DNA of 64,000 bases from NCBI GenBank assembly GCA_014905825.1, contig JACGCN010000059.1:124001-188000 (forward strand), given 5' to 3'. The notes below the pieces were generated by a model. It was not told the DNA's origin, did not search any database, and worked only from the letters and a program-made list of their open reading frames with translations. This document shows, one piece after another, positions 24,617 to 37,716 of this stretch. Position 1 is the stretch's first letter; every line of letters starts with the position of its first letter. This DNA comes from Lyophyllum atratum. Lineage: Eukaryota > Basidiomycota > Agaricomycetes > Agaricales > Lyophyllaceae. The position numbers and the translations under genes were made by a program.

Positions 24617-27600
24617 TTAGCTCTCAACTTCGCCATCATCTGTAATCAATATAGAGGACTTGTATCCTGACTTGGTATCTGATAAATCAACTCCTGCCAC
24701 CCTGAGAAGCCACCCGTTAACATATTGCACGAATGAGAATGAAACGGAACTTACCATCTCTCCCAGGCCGCCCAACACGCTTTCTCAAAATTCCTCGTCC
24801 AGTTCTGGGTGTCGAAAAGAGGCATGGTATCTCGAGTGCGATGGAGATCCCGGCGCAGTGATGTTAATTCGCTCTCAACATCCTCTTCCACCGTTTGCTG
24901 TTGGATGGCCAGGAAGACAGCACGTTCTTTGTATTCTTCGATACTCGGCACCACCATTTTGTCTCCGAACCCAGTTGCTTTCGCGATGGAAGCCCCAATA
25001 CGGCTGCACATCTTGTGATGGTGTTTCGGCCAGGTGAGGATGGGAGTCCCTGACCAGAGGACACTTTGCGAAGTCAATATCAGTATCTGAATGTAAGTAA
25101 TTGAATGCTTACTCTGCTGCAACAGTATGTGCGTTGCACTGGTGGCGTTATCAGTTGACCTGACCTAATTGTGGAATCGGCGACGCACCTCGGCAGTATC
25201 CAAGAACAGGTCGACCACACCTCCTCTTCGTATATGCTCCTCCTTGGCCGCAACATCAGTGAAGCGAATCCGGCTTGCGACCTCGTCATTAGCCCAGGCC
25301 TTTGCTGTGCGTTTCAGGTGCTGCTCGCCTGCAGCTGGAAAGCGCAGTAACCAGAGTATACTTCGTGGTACCTGGCGAAGGATTGACAGCCACGCAGCGA
25401 ATATCACCTATAAATCGAGTCAGATGTCAGATCGGCAACGGAGAACAAGATGCTTTACTGACAGGATCGATCTTGGTAGAGAGGGATTTCATGTTAGCTG
25501 TAAACATAGGAAAGATATGGATGATATAATATCACCTTGTACAGCTGATGATCGGGGAAATCGTTCTGAGTTTATGTTCGAATGAAGAATTACTGTTGAC
25601 CTACCTGATTGAAGTTTGCAAAAATGAAGATGTCACTGTGTCGTATATCAGAGAGTGTGACTCCATCCATACGATAAGGCGATAGTAGGCGTACGGAGCG
25701 AGGTCTGGAAAGATAGCTCTCCGCTTTTGGGCCCTCTCATCCTGTTCCACCTCGAAAGTTACGTGTGGAAGGCTATATGATTGTTTGTGGTCGGTAACCA
25801 TGAATGTATGCTGCAAGGAGAACTGAGTAAGGCGGGCGAAATGTTTTTGAGAAGGACATACTGGCATGTATATCATCTTCTCCGTACTGAGCATATTGTG
25901 TTAGTTGTCACTGCGAGAAAGAGCAGAGAGGCGGCTTACAAGGTCCAGTCGCCGGATTTTGACTCGGGATCAGGTTCGGCGCCAACGTAGAGCCTGTCTT
26001 CCGTGTCGTCTAACACGGGTTCTGCCTGCATTTCCTTGGCACAAGAAGTTACGTCTCCAACCAAATAGTCGGACCAGCCTACGGGGTTTCGCTTGAGCGA
26101 CCGACGGCCATATTTCAAATATCCGCGGGACCGACCTGCACCAAGAGGACCCGGAAATCCCATCATTACAATCTGAACTGGACATGGGCGTGCTGCGAAT
26201 ATCTCGTTTTTGGAGCCGAACGTGAAGCCGCCGAGGTTTATTACTTTATAGAGGATAGTCAGTGATAGTTAGTGTTGAACAGAAGATAATTTGGAGGTAC
26301 GTATGTGTATCTGGTCCTCCACAATTCGATTGACGATTGTGTCTGGCTTCCATGAGGAGACGTCCAAGAATATGTAGCTGTCTCTCGAGATTTTCCGGCG
26401 GTAAGACGACCCGTCATCAGGGCTTGTAGCATACACGTGTACGTTAAACTTTTCAGGATCGTGGAATCTAAAGATCGACTGGACAAGATGAGCCAAAGGA
26501 TGATCACTGTAAAAGAGAAAGGGCTGAGACGTAGACATTGACGAGGAACGAACAAGAGGCCTCGTACGTGAAGTCGTAGGATACATAACCAATGTTCAAG
26601 CGGCCCTTGTAGGGCGGGGGTGGAGGGGGGTATACATGCTTAGGCAACCATGGCTGGGTTAACGTCTTGTACGAAATTCGTAGCGCATTCCGGTGCGATA
26701 TGAGACGGATTGTCCGGGGATCTAGAGGGAAAGAGAACTGGACACGTATCAATCGGTGTGCCCATGGAAGTTATAACCTTAACACTACTTACCGTATGAA
26801 AAGGAAGAAGAGCTGGAACGGGAAAGTGAGCGATGGATGGCACTATGGGCCGGCTGAAAATGTCTTGCTGCACTCGCGATCGATGATCCTCTTGATGTTC
26901 GGATCGCAGCACTGTACCGTAGCTTTCGACGTACCACTTGCGCTGCAACCCACGCGAAAGCCATTCGACTAGCCGGAGCACGTAACCCCCTTCATTAACC
27001 CCATGCTCCACCCGGTCAAACTCTGTGTAGAACAAACGGAGGGAGCGCTCCCATCTCTCCCACTGCTGCCGCGAAAGCGGGCGATCATACACAGACTGTA
27101 TTTTGTCCATCCATTCCTGTAGTGTGTAGACCCTCTGGAGAAGCCCCACATTCTGGGCATACACTACACTGAGCTGCTGTTCGCATGTTGCAATAAGATC
27201 ATGGATCCAACCAGGCTGCGGCTCTACGTGCCGTATGCTTGTAAGCGAGCTCTGTACCATGCCCAACTCCGGCTCGAGCCACCCACGGCCACGCCAGTCA
27301 CAGATAGCGCTGAGTGTGGTCGCGAGGCCGCAAGTCGCGTCGGGAATAGGTTTCAGGTCAAGGGCTCTACGATAGTACTTGATAGACTCCCAAGGACGGC
27401 CCTGTGCTTTTTTATGGGCATGGGTATGATTAGCTGAAAAGCGAGGACGTTACCGCGTCTCGGAGAGCGTTTCCTAAGTTTATCAGGGCCACATCGAGCT
27501 CCGGGTCCTTTGCGATAGCCTGGGCATATAGGCTACATGGGATGGGTCAGCCCTCTGTCATAGAGATATTGGGATGTCTTTGTACATACCGGATGGCATC

Positions 27601-29540
27601 AGAGACCTCGCCTCTTTCTTTAAGGGCAGAGCCCAAGTTGGTCAGTAGATGGGCGTGAGTGGGATCCAGCTGTAGTCCACGTCGGTAGAATGCCGTCGTG
27701 AAATGCTCCGTGCCCACAGTCCTTTGCTGGCCGTCATGCTTAAGAACGACCGACAACGATAAAGTCGAAATCACCGCGCCGAGATTGTTATATGCTATGG
27801 CGGAGGGAAAGAGGGCGAGGGCGAGGTAATATAGGATTAGAACCAACGACCTGCTGATACGATAGGATTGGAATGTCCCATCCGCGAGGTTTGCGCCACC
27901 CAGCGAATCCTGGAAGCGCTTCGCGATCATGAGGATGATTCTGGACGAAACTTTGTTGGTGACGTCACGGACGTGCGCTGGCAAAAGCACCAGGTTTGAG
28001 GAGGAGTCGCGAGAGCAATTCGACGGGAGCACGCCGAGCGAGGAAGCAAGGATTAGCCGGGGGAGCTGCTCGATCTGCTCGGGCTCAAGCAGCATCAATG
28101 GCAAGACGTCAAAGTTTGTTTCGTGGAATACCGCAATCAATCGATTGCCAAGCCTGTGCACAGTGTCGAGGATGCTGAAGCCAGGACGTCGTAGATCCAA
28201 CTTGCTAGCAAAGCCGAGCATATGTAAGACTTTCTGGGGAACTCTGGACTGTTCCATCAGGAATAAGCCGCTAATGCATGTCGCAGTGATAAGGTCGCGA
28301 AATGTGACCTGCTCTGCGTCAACATTTGGTCGTGTCACGAGAGCGAGATCTATGGCATGGCTATAGCTGTCCAACGCTTGTCCAAGGTATCGTTCAGTGC
28401 TCATCTGGAGAATGTTGGCTTGGGTATAGTATATGTTTTGAATCCTGGATACTTGTTCGACTGGGACCTGTTTTCGTATGCGGCCAGCTTCGTCGACTAA
28501 ACTGGACTGAACGAATTCGCAGACCTCCAAAGCCTCTCTATATATGGTTGCCGAGTCAGATTGACCCGAAGGCTGACCCTCAAGGATAAGATCAAGGAGG
28601 TGATCCTATGCAAGGAGTTAGTCACGTCAAGAAAGTCAAACGAATCTATGGCTCACCATGACATCCCAATACATCGGTTGCAATCGCAAAGCCTTCCACC
28701 ACCAATCATGGGCTGCTTTACGCTTGTCTAAAGACTTCATGATGCAGCCAATGTTGCACATGGCCTCGACCTGCCGGTTCCGTGAGAATTAGAATTAACA
28801 CTGCGTTTTTTGCGCACATACATAGGTGGGATCCAAACGAAGGATATCCTGATTGATCTCAAGACTCGACGTCATCTCTCCCAACGAAAATTGCATACAT
28901 CCAAGCAATAGCAGCGTCGGTATATGTGTCGGGTGAAATGTCTTCAAAATCGTCAAAAGCGCACGAATACTGCCCTCTCTGCCTAATGAATGTCCAGCAT
29001 TCGATTGATGAATGGGCACTGGGGTGGGACGGTTTGGCTTTGAATTATCCAGAGCGAGGTAGTCCCGTTGCGCATACGACAGTAGAACGTCTCTACCGAG
29101 GGTGCTTGTGAGAGGGTTGAACTGCGATGACCCTGGCTCCTCACTGGCGCGACGGAGGGCTTGGAGTCTCGATTCCAAGTCCGAGGTTGCCTGAGGGTGA
29201 GAAGGGGGCAATAATAGCCCGGTGGTGGGATCGTTTTGGAATATATGTAGACCGGAAGATAGATCTTTTAGAAACTTATGTCAAGCAAGTAGGTAGGGGA
29301 GGAGATCTGTAGAACGCACCAGGAGTCTCAACTTCGATATTGGAAATGGACGGAAGAGATTGGCTTTCCGCTGAGCGGTTTATTGCAATAAAGGTACCAG
29401 GGTTGGCCGAGAAATTCTGGTCAGCGTTGGGGTGACCATGGCTTGCAGAAGTAATGGCCCGTTCTTGGCGAAGACTACGAGACGGCCTATGTATGAAGGT
29501 ATTAGAGGGAGCAAATAGCAGGGAGATGAACGTACTCCAT
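24617..29540 (-). CDS. TPR-containing O-GlcNAc transferase (OGT/SPINDLY type)
   Basis: Predicted nucleocytoplasmic transferase that adds a sugar from UDP-GlcNAc or a related donor to Ser/Thr. The start ATG at 29540 stands in a 5-bp first exon (29536-29540) followed by an intron (29487-29535) and MEPSRSLRQERAI. TPR-like repeats are seen at LLLLGCMQFSLGEMTSSLEI, AYNNLGAVIS and HLLTNLGSALKERGEVSDAI. The GT41 catalytic part shows LNIGYVSYDF, HPLAHLVQSIFRFHD, a MMGFPGPLGAG segment, SILWLLRFPAAGEQHLK, then DVLWSGTPILTWPKHHHKM and SRIGASIAKATGFG, which match the donor-binding half of OGT. At the 3' end TGG GAG AGA TG splices on to a short exon ending YKSSILITDDGEVES at 24617; the alternative is a stop at 24751. 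OGT-type enzymes are absent from common yeasts but known in basidiomycetes. Family assignment is strong. Confidence 0.85.
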
Positions 29541-29824
29541 AGGAACTGTATCGACCTTGGCAGAAACTGCCGATGGGTATTTGAGCACCGGAATTGGAGT
29601 GACGCAAACGGAGTGTCATATCGTCATTGGAATATTGATGGACTGCAGATCCTACGTGCACACATTTGGAAAGCCACTAGATCAGATGTAGCCTCGTGTA
29701 TAGCGATATTGCTGTCCAAGATGCGAGAAGCAGTCAGACCAGGAGTAGAAACGTTAATTGATCGGAGTCCTCCGACTCGGAGGTATAGGTATTGATAATC
29801 TAAGTCCGATGGTATCTAATCTAT

Positions 29825-32800
29825 TCATGCTGCATAGTCTATCCGCTGCCTGCTCTCCTCTGGGTCCATAAACAACGCATCGAACTCTTCTGGAGACTCC
29901 CCAATTACTCCAAATGCCTTCTGCAAAGTCCGGCCCAAGGACTCCAGTTCCTCGGTCACACCCTTCATGGCGAGTGCATAAGCAAAAAAGAGAAGTTGTC
30001 GTGATCCCTTGACATCCCGGTTTTTCACAACATCGAGCCTGCGTATCGCGTCAACCTAGCGTACCGTGTGTGAATATCAGATAAATGTCATCGGTAACGC
30101 AGAAGCTAAGCGTGCATACCAGAAGCTGTCGTGCCTTTTCTGCAGGAGGCAGGTAGGGAGGAAGTGGGGCCTTCAACCTAAACGCGGAAGCTAGCGTGGA
30201 GAGGCTGAGGATGATGTTGCCGACCATCTCACGCCGCTCCTTGTTCACGGGAATTATGAAATCTTGCCGGACACTCTGCAGATAGCACCCAGAAGGTCAG
30301 TTCCCATTGTGATCACCGATGATCACCGCCTAAGTGACCGACGATCACCAATCAAGGGTACTCACGGTATACCTGCCCCACGGAACGTCATAAGCAGCGT
30401 TTTCCAGCAGATAAATTGACGACATGATCCGACTCACCATTCTTCCCGCGTGGTCACGCACCGCATACTGTGGAGCTTGTCCAGGATAGTTTGAAGGCTT
30501 GTCAAAACCCCACGGTATAGCAAAATCGGGAACGGTCCTTTCAGACGCGGTTCGTGCTGGGTTTGAGATAGTAGGCCTTCAAGTTCAATCAGCTGAATCT
30601 GGAGATGCAGTTCCCTGGAAGTCACTTCAGGATAATTTACTCTTTCAGTGATACAAAAGGAGGATATACATTGCCATGAACTCCTTGATGGAGTTGTTAA
30701 GCCTCGTGGACTCTGAAGGCGCAGGGATGAGCGAAGACCCCTCAGGGCTGTCGTCCTCGTCTTCCTCGGTGCGGTATTCAGGAGCGAACGAATTCGATGC
30801 CACTAGGCGCGTGTATAGCCATCCGATATTAAGGCAAAACCTAGTTCCCCGTATTCAATAGATGGATCGTGGATGGATCAGAAAAGTCACGCACTCTGCA
30901 AGAGCTTTGCCCAGTTCCCGTCGGGCTTCAGCCGGCCACCAGAACCGCGACACGAACGCGGCCCAAAGGACACCAGCAGTTACAGCAAGGGCACGGCCCG
31001 ATGCGATTTTCACCACGGAAAGATCTTTTTGTCGGAGGTTGTAACTAGCCGTGACCGTGAATTGTCTATTTCCTCTCCAACATTGTATAACGCGCTTACC
31101 AATATAGGCAACTCAAGTTGTACGTGAGAAGTACAAAACGAGACGCCGAGGCGTACTGTGGATAGGCCAACGCATAGTAGAAGCATGGCAGAGCGAACAA
31201 GAAGCCAAAGATGGCGAGAATGGCGGGAGAGTCAGGGAAGAGTGAAAATATACCAGCTGCGACTAGAGCACCAAACCTAACAGAGAAAAAGTTAGAGGCT
31301 GAATCGACTGGTAACGAGAGACATGCTTACAAAGTCCCAAGAACACGTTGAACACCCAGGTGGTTGGTCTGGAGCCCTAAGTCAATTGGAGGCTCAACAA
31401 AATTGAGGGACATAACCTACAGCGCCAACGGTCGGCGAAATGACTGCGAAAAACTAGACACAGACGAAATTAAACCCTCAACCATTAGACTCTGACCATA
31501 AACATCTCCACAACTCACCGATATCAAAGCCCAGTTGCCATAGTACTCCAAGAAAAACGGGCGTGTCGCATCATAGAATGCTGGCGCCGTAAATATCGCG
31601 ATTGCCAGCCCCACCTTGAAAGCGTACTTCATGTCGCTTTCCGACATGCGCTTACCGAACTTCCAAAGCGAATGCTTTATACGCCCAATAAGAGGCAGCT
31701 TACTACGTGGCGGCGTCTGTAACGTGTTCGGTGCGTGTGGGCGCACTTTCGGGAAGGAAGGGACAGGATGGCGGATGTCAGGGATGATGTACGCAGCTGG
31801 CGGTGGGTAGGTGGTCAGTCAGGGGAAGATAGAGAGTGGGATAGAAGACATACAGAAACTGCGTCTCAGACCAGGATACTTTCGTTTTGGCGTGTTGGAA
31901 GGGCGGTCAGAAGACCACCGCAGCCTCAGGCGAGATAGCAAATGGCAAAATCCCTGATAAATGCGTTTCCACCACTGGCCACGCTGCGCCCTGTCTTGCT
32001 CGTACCGGTAGATCCTGCCCATGGCGTCGATGAGAGATACCATCTCCCGGGCATATTCTTGCAATGTAAAGATAAAGCTGACGTATGAATATCAGATCAT
32101 TGACGGAGGCGTATGCGGGAGGATCAAGACCCACAAATAAACCAAGAAAATATTCTCGTTGTCAGCTCCGTGCAGTAGCATGTTATCTCCATCTTCCCCT
32201 GTTGCCGAATAGGTACTGCTCCGCGCAGGATGACTGGTGACAGAAGATCGTGGAGAGCCCGGCACGTCACTCCTCCGATATAGACGCAAGACTGCATGGT
32301 TGGAGGTGCTCTCAAACCTCACTAGCGCCCGCTCGATGCCATCCACGAGCTCGAGGAATTCATCTTCCCGGAATGCATTTTTACATCGCCGCCGCGATTG
32401 CGACTGCTCAAAGGCCTCTCGCATACGTTTAAGTGAAAGAGTGCATGCGTTCTATATACAGTCGTCAGACGAACGCACCAATGGACACATACCAAAGGGT
32501 AGGAGCTCACCGATAACGCCTTGAGCGGCGGACCTAAGTCGTCCACCAGCTTCCCGAACATAGATGCCGCGGCCTTCAACATTGCTATTTCTTCGTCCTC
32601 CGTCGATGTGTCGAATTCGACCTCCACTGGCTTACTCCCACTCTTCCCGCGCTTCTTCCGGCCTTTCACACCGGCCTTCGTCAGTTCGTACTGCAGCCGC
32701 GTGCCGCTCCGCAGCCCATTCAAATGCTGCCCAAGACGGTTTAGACTATCCACTGCATCCTCGTAAGCCCGTTTGCCCGTGCTGTCAGATCGAACACTCG

Positions 32801-34495
32801 ATGGGTCCCCACGAAGAAACCATTCTGTGCGAGCCTCAGTGAGACTCTTTTTGAGGCTTGTGAAGCTGCTTTGATGGTCTTCAACTGCCTGTTGCATCTT
32901 CTCGAGATGGCTCTGCTTATGCACGCCGCCCTCCAGAAGGAAGGTGTTTGTGAGCATGGTTAGGACGGTGGAGAAGGAGTCGAGAGTCTTGACCATATCC
33001 TTTTGAAGGCTTTCGGTAGCGGATTGCGGCCAGATCAGCAAGCAAACTAGGTTGGTGATAAGGGAGCCGTAGGCAACGATGGTCAATACTCCAAGAAGGG
33101 TGCGTATTCCGCCTTCTTTAACAACACTATAAGGCAGTTGAGCTTGCGAAACATGATCAAGGAAAGAGACGGACACGACAACAATGATGATTGTTATCAT
33201 GCTGCAAGCTATACTCATAATGAGTGCGAGGCTGTTTCCGTAACGGCGTGGAACTCACCAGTATTAAAAGAAGGATTCGCCTGAACGAAGGATGTAAGAA
33301 AACATTACAAGAGTAAGATTACTCCCGTACCATCCACGCTTTGAACCATGCGACGATACTCATACTGACCCCCACCCACACGACAGCAACAAGGTCCCCC
33401 AGCCATTCCCAACCGGGCTTTGACTCCAGCCACGAAAACATTGACATGGACGCAAGACAAACGAAGGCAGAATAAAGGAACCCAATTAGGCAGAATATGT
33501 CCGCTTCAATCATGCCTCCTACTGTCTTCGCAGGATTGAAGTAGGCAACTCTTTCAAGCCGAGCATCATGTCAGCCAGGACCTTATGACGAAGAAACTAA
33601 TCACGCACATGGTTGCTACCATATGGCCGCTTTGGAAGGGTGTATGAGGCCCTGGACCATCTGAAGCTATTCTGCTCAGAAGACTCGCGAGATAGGGATT
33701 AAAGGTGAAAAGAGATGCCAAGAAGTAAGCCAACGCGCATTTTAGGGTATTGCGATACAGAACGGGTATGCTAGGAATTCGTCGTAACGAATACCAACGC
33801 AAATGAGAAGGTCCAGGCGATGCAGGGGGCGTGGAATCTTCGCCAGAATCCGAGTCCGAGTATGAATCGGAAGAATCGTACTCATCGTCGAGTACGGCCG
33901 TGGATTCCTCTTGAAGGGATGCTGCAGCGCTGCGTCGTCTAACTCCACTACTTGTCTCCTCCTCTGGGACTGGGCCTATGTCTAAAAACGTATCAACATT
34001 GTTTCTGTGAGTTGCCGAGTCAGCTGGTGCCGTTGCATAGTGCCCCATGCGCAGATGGCCAGAACTTTGTTTCCGTCGAGCTGCAGGGGTTGGAAGCTGG
34101 CCTTCGTTCTCCATGAGTTGCCCGAAAAGTGTCCACTGGTGCTCAGGCTCGGGCGTGCCGATTCCGATGTTGGCAAGTCCGGAGACAACACGCTGGTTGG
34201 ATGACATTGCGTGCCTCTGGCTCATGAGAGGAGTGGAGGTACTGCGGTTCCCAAGGGTGGGCCTAGAGCGTCCTGTAGTGTTTGATGCACCGAGTATATT
34301 GTACGTAGCACGAGGTGGTGTTTGGTATTCGCCTTCGAGTTGATCGGGCGAGCCGACAAAGAAGCTACTCGATGAATCCTCTCCGGAGTACATTGGTCGC
34401 TCTTCAGAGTCCCATGAAGGCAGTGGATCATTGCGAAACGCCTCTTCTTGCGTTGGCGTGGCAGAGCCTGGTGTTTCCTCGTCGTCTGCCGACAT
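29825..34495 (-). CDS. ArAE/Bre4-like multi-spanning membrane protein (DUF2421/FUSC type)
   Basis: Large integral membrane protein of the aromatic-acid-exporter-like fungal family that includes S. pombe and yeast Bre4-related proteins. Start ATG at 34495 (MSADDEETPG) follows an earlier open frame that has no ATG. The N-terminal 250 residues are disordered and acidic (DDEYDSSDSYSDSDSGEDS). Then come two membrane blocks: first YRNTLKCALAYFLASLFTF and SMSIVAWFKAWMV to CSMITIIIVVVSVSFLDHV and GVLTIVAYGSLITNLVCLLI, second YAFKVGLAIAIFTAPAFYD, RPFFLEYYGNWALIS and ILAIFGFLFALPCFYYA. Between them is a long cytosolic segment with coiled-coil character and a basic GRKKRGKSGSKPVEVEF patch. The C-terminal cytosolic part ends ESRQRIDYAA at 29825. 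About a dozen introns. Transport substrate not known; the two-block FUSC-like layout suggests export of organic acids. Confidence 0.75.
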
Positions 34496-35024
34496 CTTCC
34501 AGACTGAAGTGTTGGCGTGGGGTGGTGGCAAGACACGTGCTTGAGGAAGCTGAATGAGTGGATTTGATAACTTCGGAGTGCCAGCTGAGTAGAAAACGGT
34601 GGCAACGACGTCGAGGCCGTTGAGGACGTCGGCCACAAGGTTGTTGGAATGTTATTTGACACCGTGACTGTTGCTTGTACGGCCCAGTATACGGACAATT
34701 AACAAGAGTAAGCAAATGACATCAGCCAGATTCAAAAGCCTAATTTTATAAGGCAGCGGCTCACGTTAACGGAAGCAATACTTACGGCTACTTACAGGGT
34801 ACTCAGCAAACACCGCGACACGGTTCATTCAACAATTAATGTTGAACAACGTTACAACTTACAGGTCTGATTTTGGACGGTGAAAGGCACATTTTCCCTC
34901 CACCCACCAGCGCATGGATTCGGCCAAGCCGCCAAATTTTGAAGACACTTCAACTGACACATCAAACTCAACAATGAAAAAAGTCATGCGGTAGGTAGTA
35001 TTCGGAGTGCGCGTGCTACTGTAA
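34496..35024. other. intergenic region, membrane protein promoter and P450 3' end
   Basis: Includes an ATG-less open extension of the membrane-protein frame (to about 34636) and A/T-rich sequence near 34740-34860. No separate gene recognised. Confidence 0.4.
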
Positions 35025-37194
35025 CTACATCCGCGGCATGATTATGACAGGCAACTTCGCCTTCCTGATAACAAAATAATCGTACATCTCAGCCTCCCAA
35101 TTCTTTGCGTCATATCCATCCCCAAACCGCAATGTGAACCGTCGTAAAATGGCACATGTTACCATCCTTATTTCTTGCATGGCCAGCCTCTTCCCGATGC
35201 AGTCCGCAGGGCCATACGAGAATGGAATGAAGGCCTCCAAATTATGAACGATACGCTCACGGTTTTTGAACATATTTGGTTCTAGGTCGACTTGTTTATC
35301 TGCTGGAAGCCATCTTTCCGGAATGAAACTTTCGGGTGACGGGGAAAAGTTTCTTGCATCCCTCTGGAGGGTGTAGGTGTGGACATTTGTTGTAGTTCCT
35401 TCAGGGATGTAGCTGATGGATGACAAGGTCAGTTGGCGAGCCCAGATAATCGCGACATTGGAAGACTTGCCGAGACCCCAACATGTAGCTGCCGCTTCCG
35501 ACCAAAGGAGATCGCGGGCTGCCGCTGAGGACGGGAGGAATAAGACGCAAAGTCTCGTTTCTGAACTTTGGTTAGAAACCATTTCGAACTGGATAATCCT
35601 TAATTTAGACGCACATGACGGCATTCAAGTAAGGCAGCTTCGCCAATCCCGGGACACCGTCTTCGTTCGCCTTCAAGTCGTCAATCTCTGCTTGAAGACG
35701 GCAATAGGCGACGGGATGGCTCATGAGGAAATGAAACAGGCTAGAAAGTGCAGGGGAGACAGTGTCGGATCCAGCAACTATTAGCAGGGATGCATCGCTT
35801 GCAACTTGCTCAATGGGGGGCCGTGTAGCCTCCACTCCGCCTTCGTCATTCTATTGTAGGGGACGACCGGTTTATTGATGTATGTCATATTGGAACAAAG
35901 CATAGGGCGCACCAGGTGATAAAAAACATCTCTGATGGCTGAACCTTCTTTGCACCGCTTCATGGCACGTTTGTGAGCGAACATCCTAAATTCTTTCAAT
36001 TTCCCTCCAATTTGATGGATCTGATTAGCAAAATCTCCTAGCCAGGGTGTGTGGCTCAACACAAGCCCAACCCTGATAGAAATGAGGATCAATACCGATA
36101 ATAATCAAAGGGCGGATATAGTCACGGCTGGGCGTTTTCCATGATATCCCAGATACCTCCAGAGTCCTCGTTTTGCGTCAACTCCATGTTATCCCCAAAA
36201 CTAGAATATTGTCAGGAGTGCGAGCAGAAGCAGATATTCGACACTTACGCCATATCGTTCATGAAGTCATACCTAGATCACAGCATGCCACAGGTCAGAG
36301 ATATTATAGATTTTACTGAGCACGGTACTCACGAGAACCAGCTAATCCACTTGGCTAGATCTAAGATGTTTCCAGCTCGGGAATCAAGGTGATTCAACAG
36401 CTGGCCAATGTGCTTCTCCAGAATTGGCTGGTAGGATCGTAGAGCCTCCGGCGTGAATCCCCTGCTCCATATGCGACGAAGCCGCGCATGCGCTTGCGGA
36501 TCACGTAGACCCACGAGCGATCGAAACTCTTTCTGATCGCAGAATTGACCATCCCAAACTAGAGATGCGGGTGGATACAATTCCGTCAGGTTGACCAAAA
36601 GTAAGTACCAAGTTACTCACACGCTGCTTTGGGCATGCCACTCGGGCCCATCATCGGGGCGATAGCATCTGGTGCGCAGAACGACAGCTCGTTGGGTCCT
36701 AAGGGAGGCAATAACCATCAGTGGCAGCGAATGATATGCTGTACAGAAATTACACTGTACCTATTCTTACGATATCCCCATACCGCCGATGCAGCGCATT
36801 ATAATATATGTGCTGCTTCCCGTTGTAGGCTATGAGAGCAAACCACACCTTCGATACCCTGCAAACCAGAGGGCCTGGGTACTTGGCGAGTGGGTGTAAC
36901 GGGGATAGACGGTAGGCCACTGTGCAAATAACAAGGCTAGTCAGATAGCAAGACCATGCAGCCAATGCAGCCGAAATGACCCATGAAAAATGGGGAACGA
37001 GTAGAGGGGTTAAGGAGAGTGGTGCTAATAGGAGGAGGATGATATGCCAGAGGAGCTTTCGCGGTTCAAGTTTTCTGTAGACTAGGTGGGCGGCCTGCGG
37101 GCCAATGATCGCGCTTAGTTCTTGAGGAAAAAGACGCGGACAACGATTCACTTACAGTGCCAGCAAGCACAGGGAAGAAAAAAGAGTCTTTCAT
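35025..37194 (-). CDS. cytochrome P450 monooxygenase
   Basis: Heme-thiolate monooxygenase anchored in the endoplasmic reticulum. Start at 37194 (MKDSFFFPVLAGT) joined to AAHLVYRKLEPRK and a strongly hydrophobic anchor (HIILLLLAPLSLTPLLVPHF), a second hydrophobic segment, then the proline-rich hinge LAKYPGPLVCRVSKVWF. Later: HARLRRIWSRGFTPEALR (helix C WxxxR-like region), LIVAGSDTVSPALSSLFHFL (helix I, oxygen-binding AGSDT), PYLNAVMCV with ExxR region partly at an intron, RNFSPSPESFIPERW and heme loop FSYGPADCIGKRLAMQEIR with the cysteine ligand. About nine introns. The heme loop lacks the usual arginine two before the cysteine, as in several Agaricomycete families. Substrate unknown; no adjacent biosynthetic genes. 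Confidence 0.85.
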
Positions 37195-37231
37195 GATTTG
37201 GATAAGGGTTACGAGACATCGAATGGACTGG

Positions 37232-37240
37232 ATTTATAAG
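37232..37240 (-). promoter_or_regulatory. TATA-like element upstream of the P450 gene
   Basis: CTTATAAAT read on the minus strand about 40 bp before the start codon at 37194. Position and sequence suit a TATA box; inference only. Confidence 0.4.
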
Positions 37241-37716
37241 TATAACCTTGACCAATGAATCTGTCACGCGAACCCACCAGATACATCCTGAAAGGATATC
37301 CACCGCGCAAACCGTGGGTTCGAGAATGTTGACATGTCGATCGAGATGGCGCGGGAATTACGGAGGTAGAGCTTGAGTAGAGCGAAGTTGACTGTGTTCG
37401 CAAGACCTTGGAGTATTGGCTAATGTTTTCAATGGTGTGCAGGTGGATATGAACTCCGGGCCTGCCGTCGTGTGTATGATTAACATTTTATAAGCGCTAA
37501 TTAGTACTCCTGTGATAACGCAAGAAATGTCACAAAATGCGGTAAGACTTGTAATAAGAGTGGCATTTCCGATCGAGGCGGCGATGCAAGGTACTGAGAT
37601 CCACGTTGGAGCCTTTCAGTTGCCAGATAACAGCATCAGATCAGGTAAAGGGTGCGCACTGGTGAACAGATGGGATGTATTATGTACAAGTAATGTGTCT
37701 TCTCGTATGCGGCTCT
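37241..37716. other. intergenic region between the P450 and PPR genes
   Basis: Upstream of the P450 and downstream of the PPR gene. Open frames on the plus strand are short and reach into the PPR coding strand as shadows. Nothing recognised. Confidence 0.4.

Noticed and set aside
29380..29661. Minus-strand frame ahead of the OGT gene as a separate gene
   Set aside because: The OGT N-terminus (ERAITSASHGHPNADQ) runs through the same DNA in another frame and joins exactly to the ATGGA exon.
34496..34636. N-terminal extension of the ArAE-like membrane protein
   Set aside because: Open but without an ATG; the first ATG is at 34495.
35025..37194. Secondary-metabolite gene cluster around the P450
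   Set aside because: Neighbours are a membrane protein and a PPR protein; no synthase, transferase or cluster regulator is adjacent.
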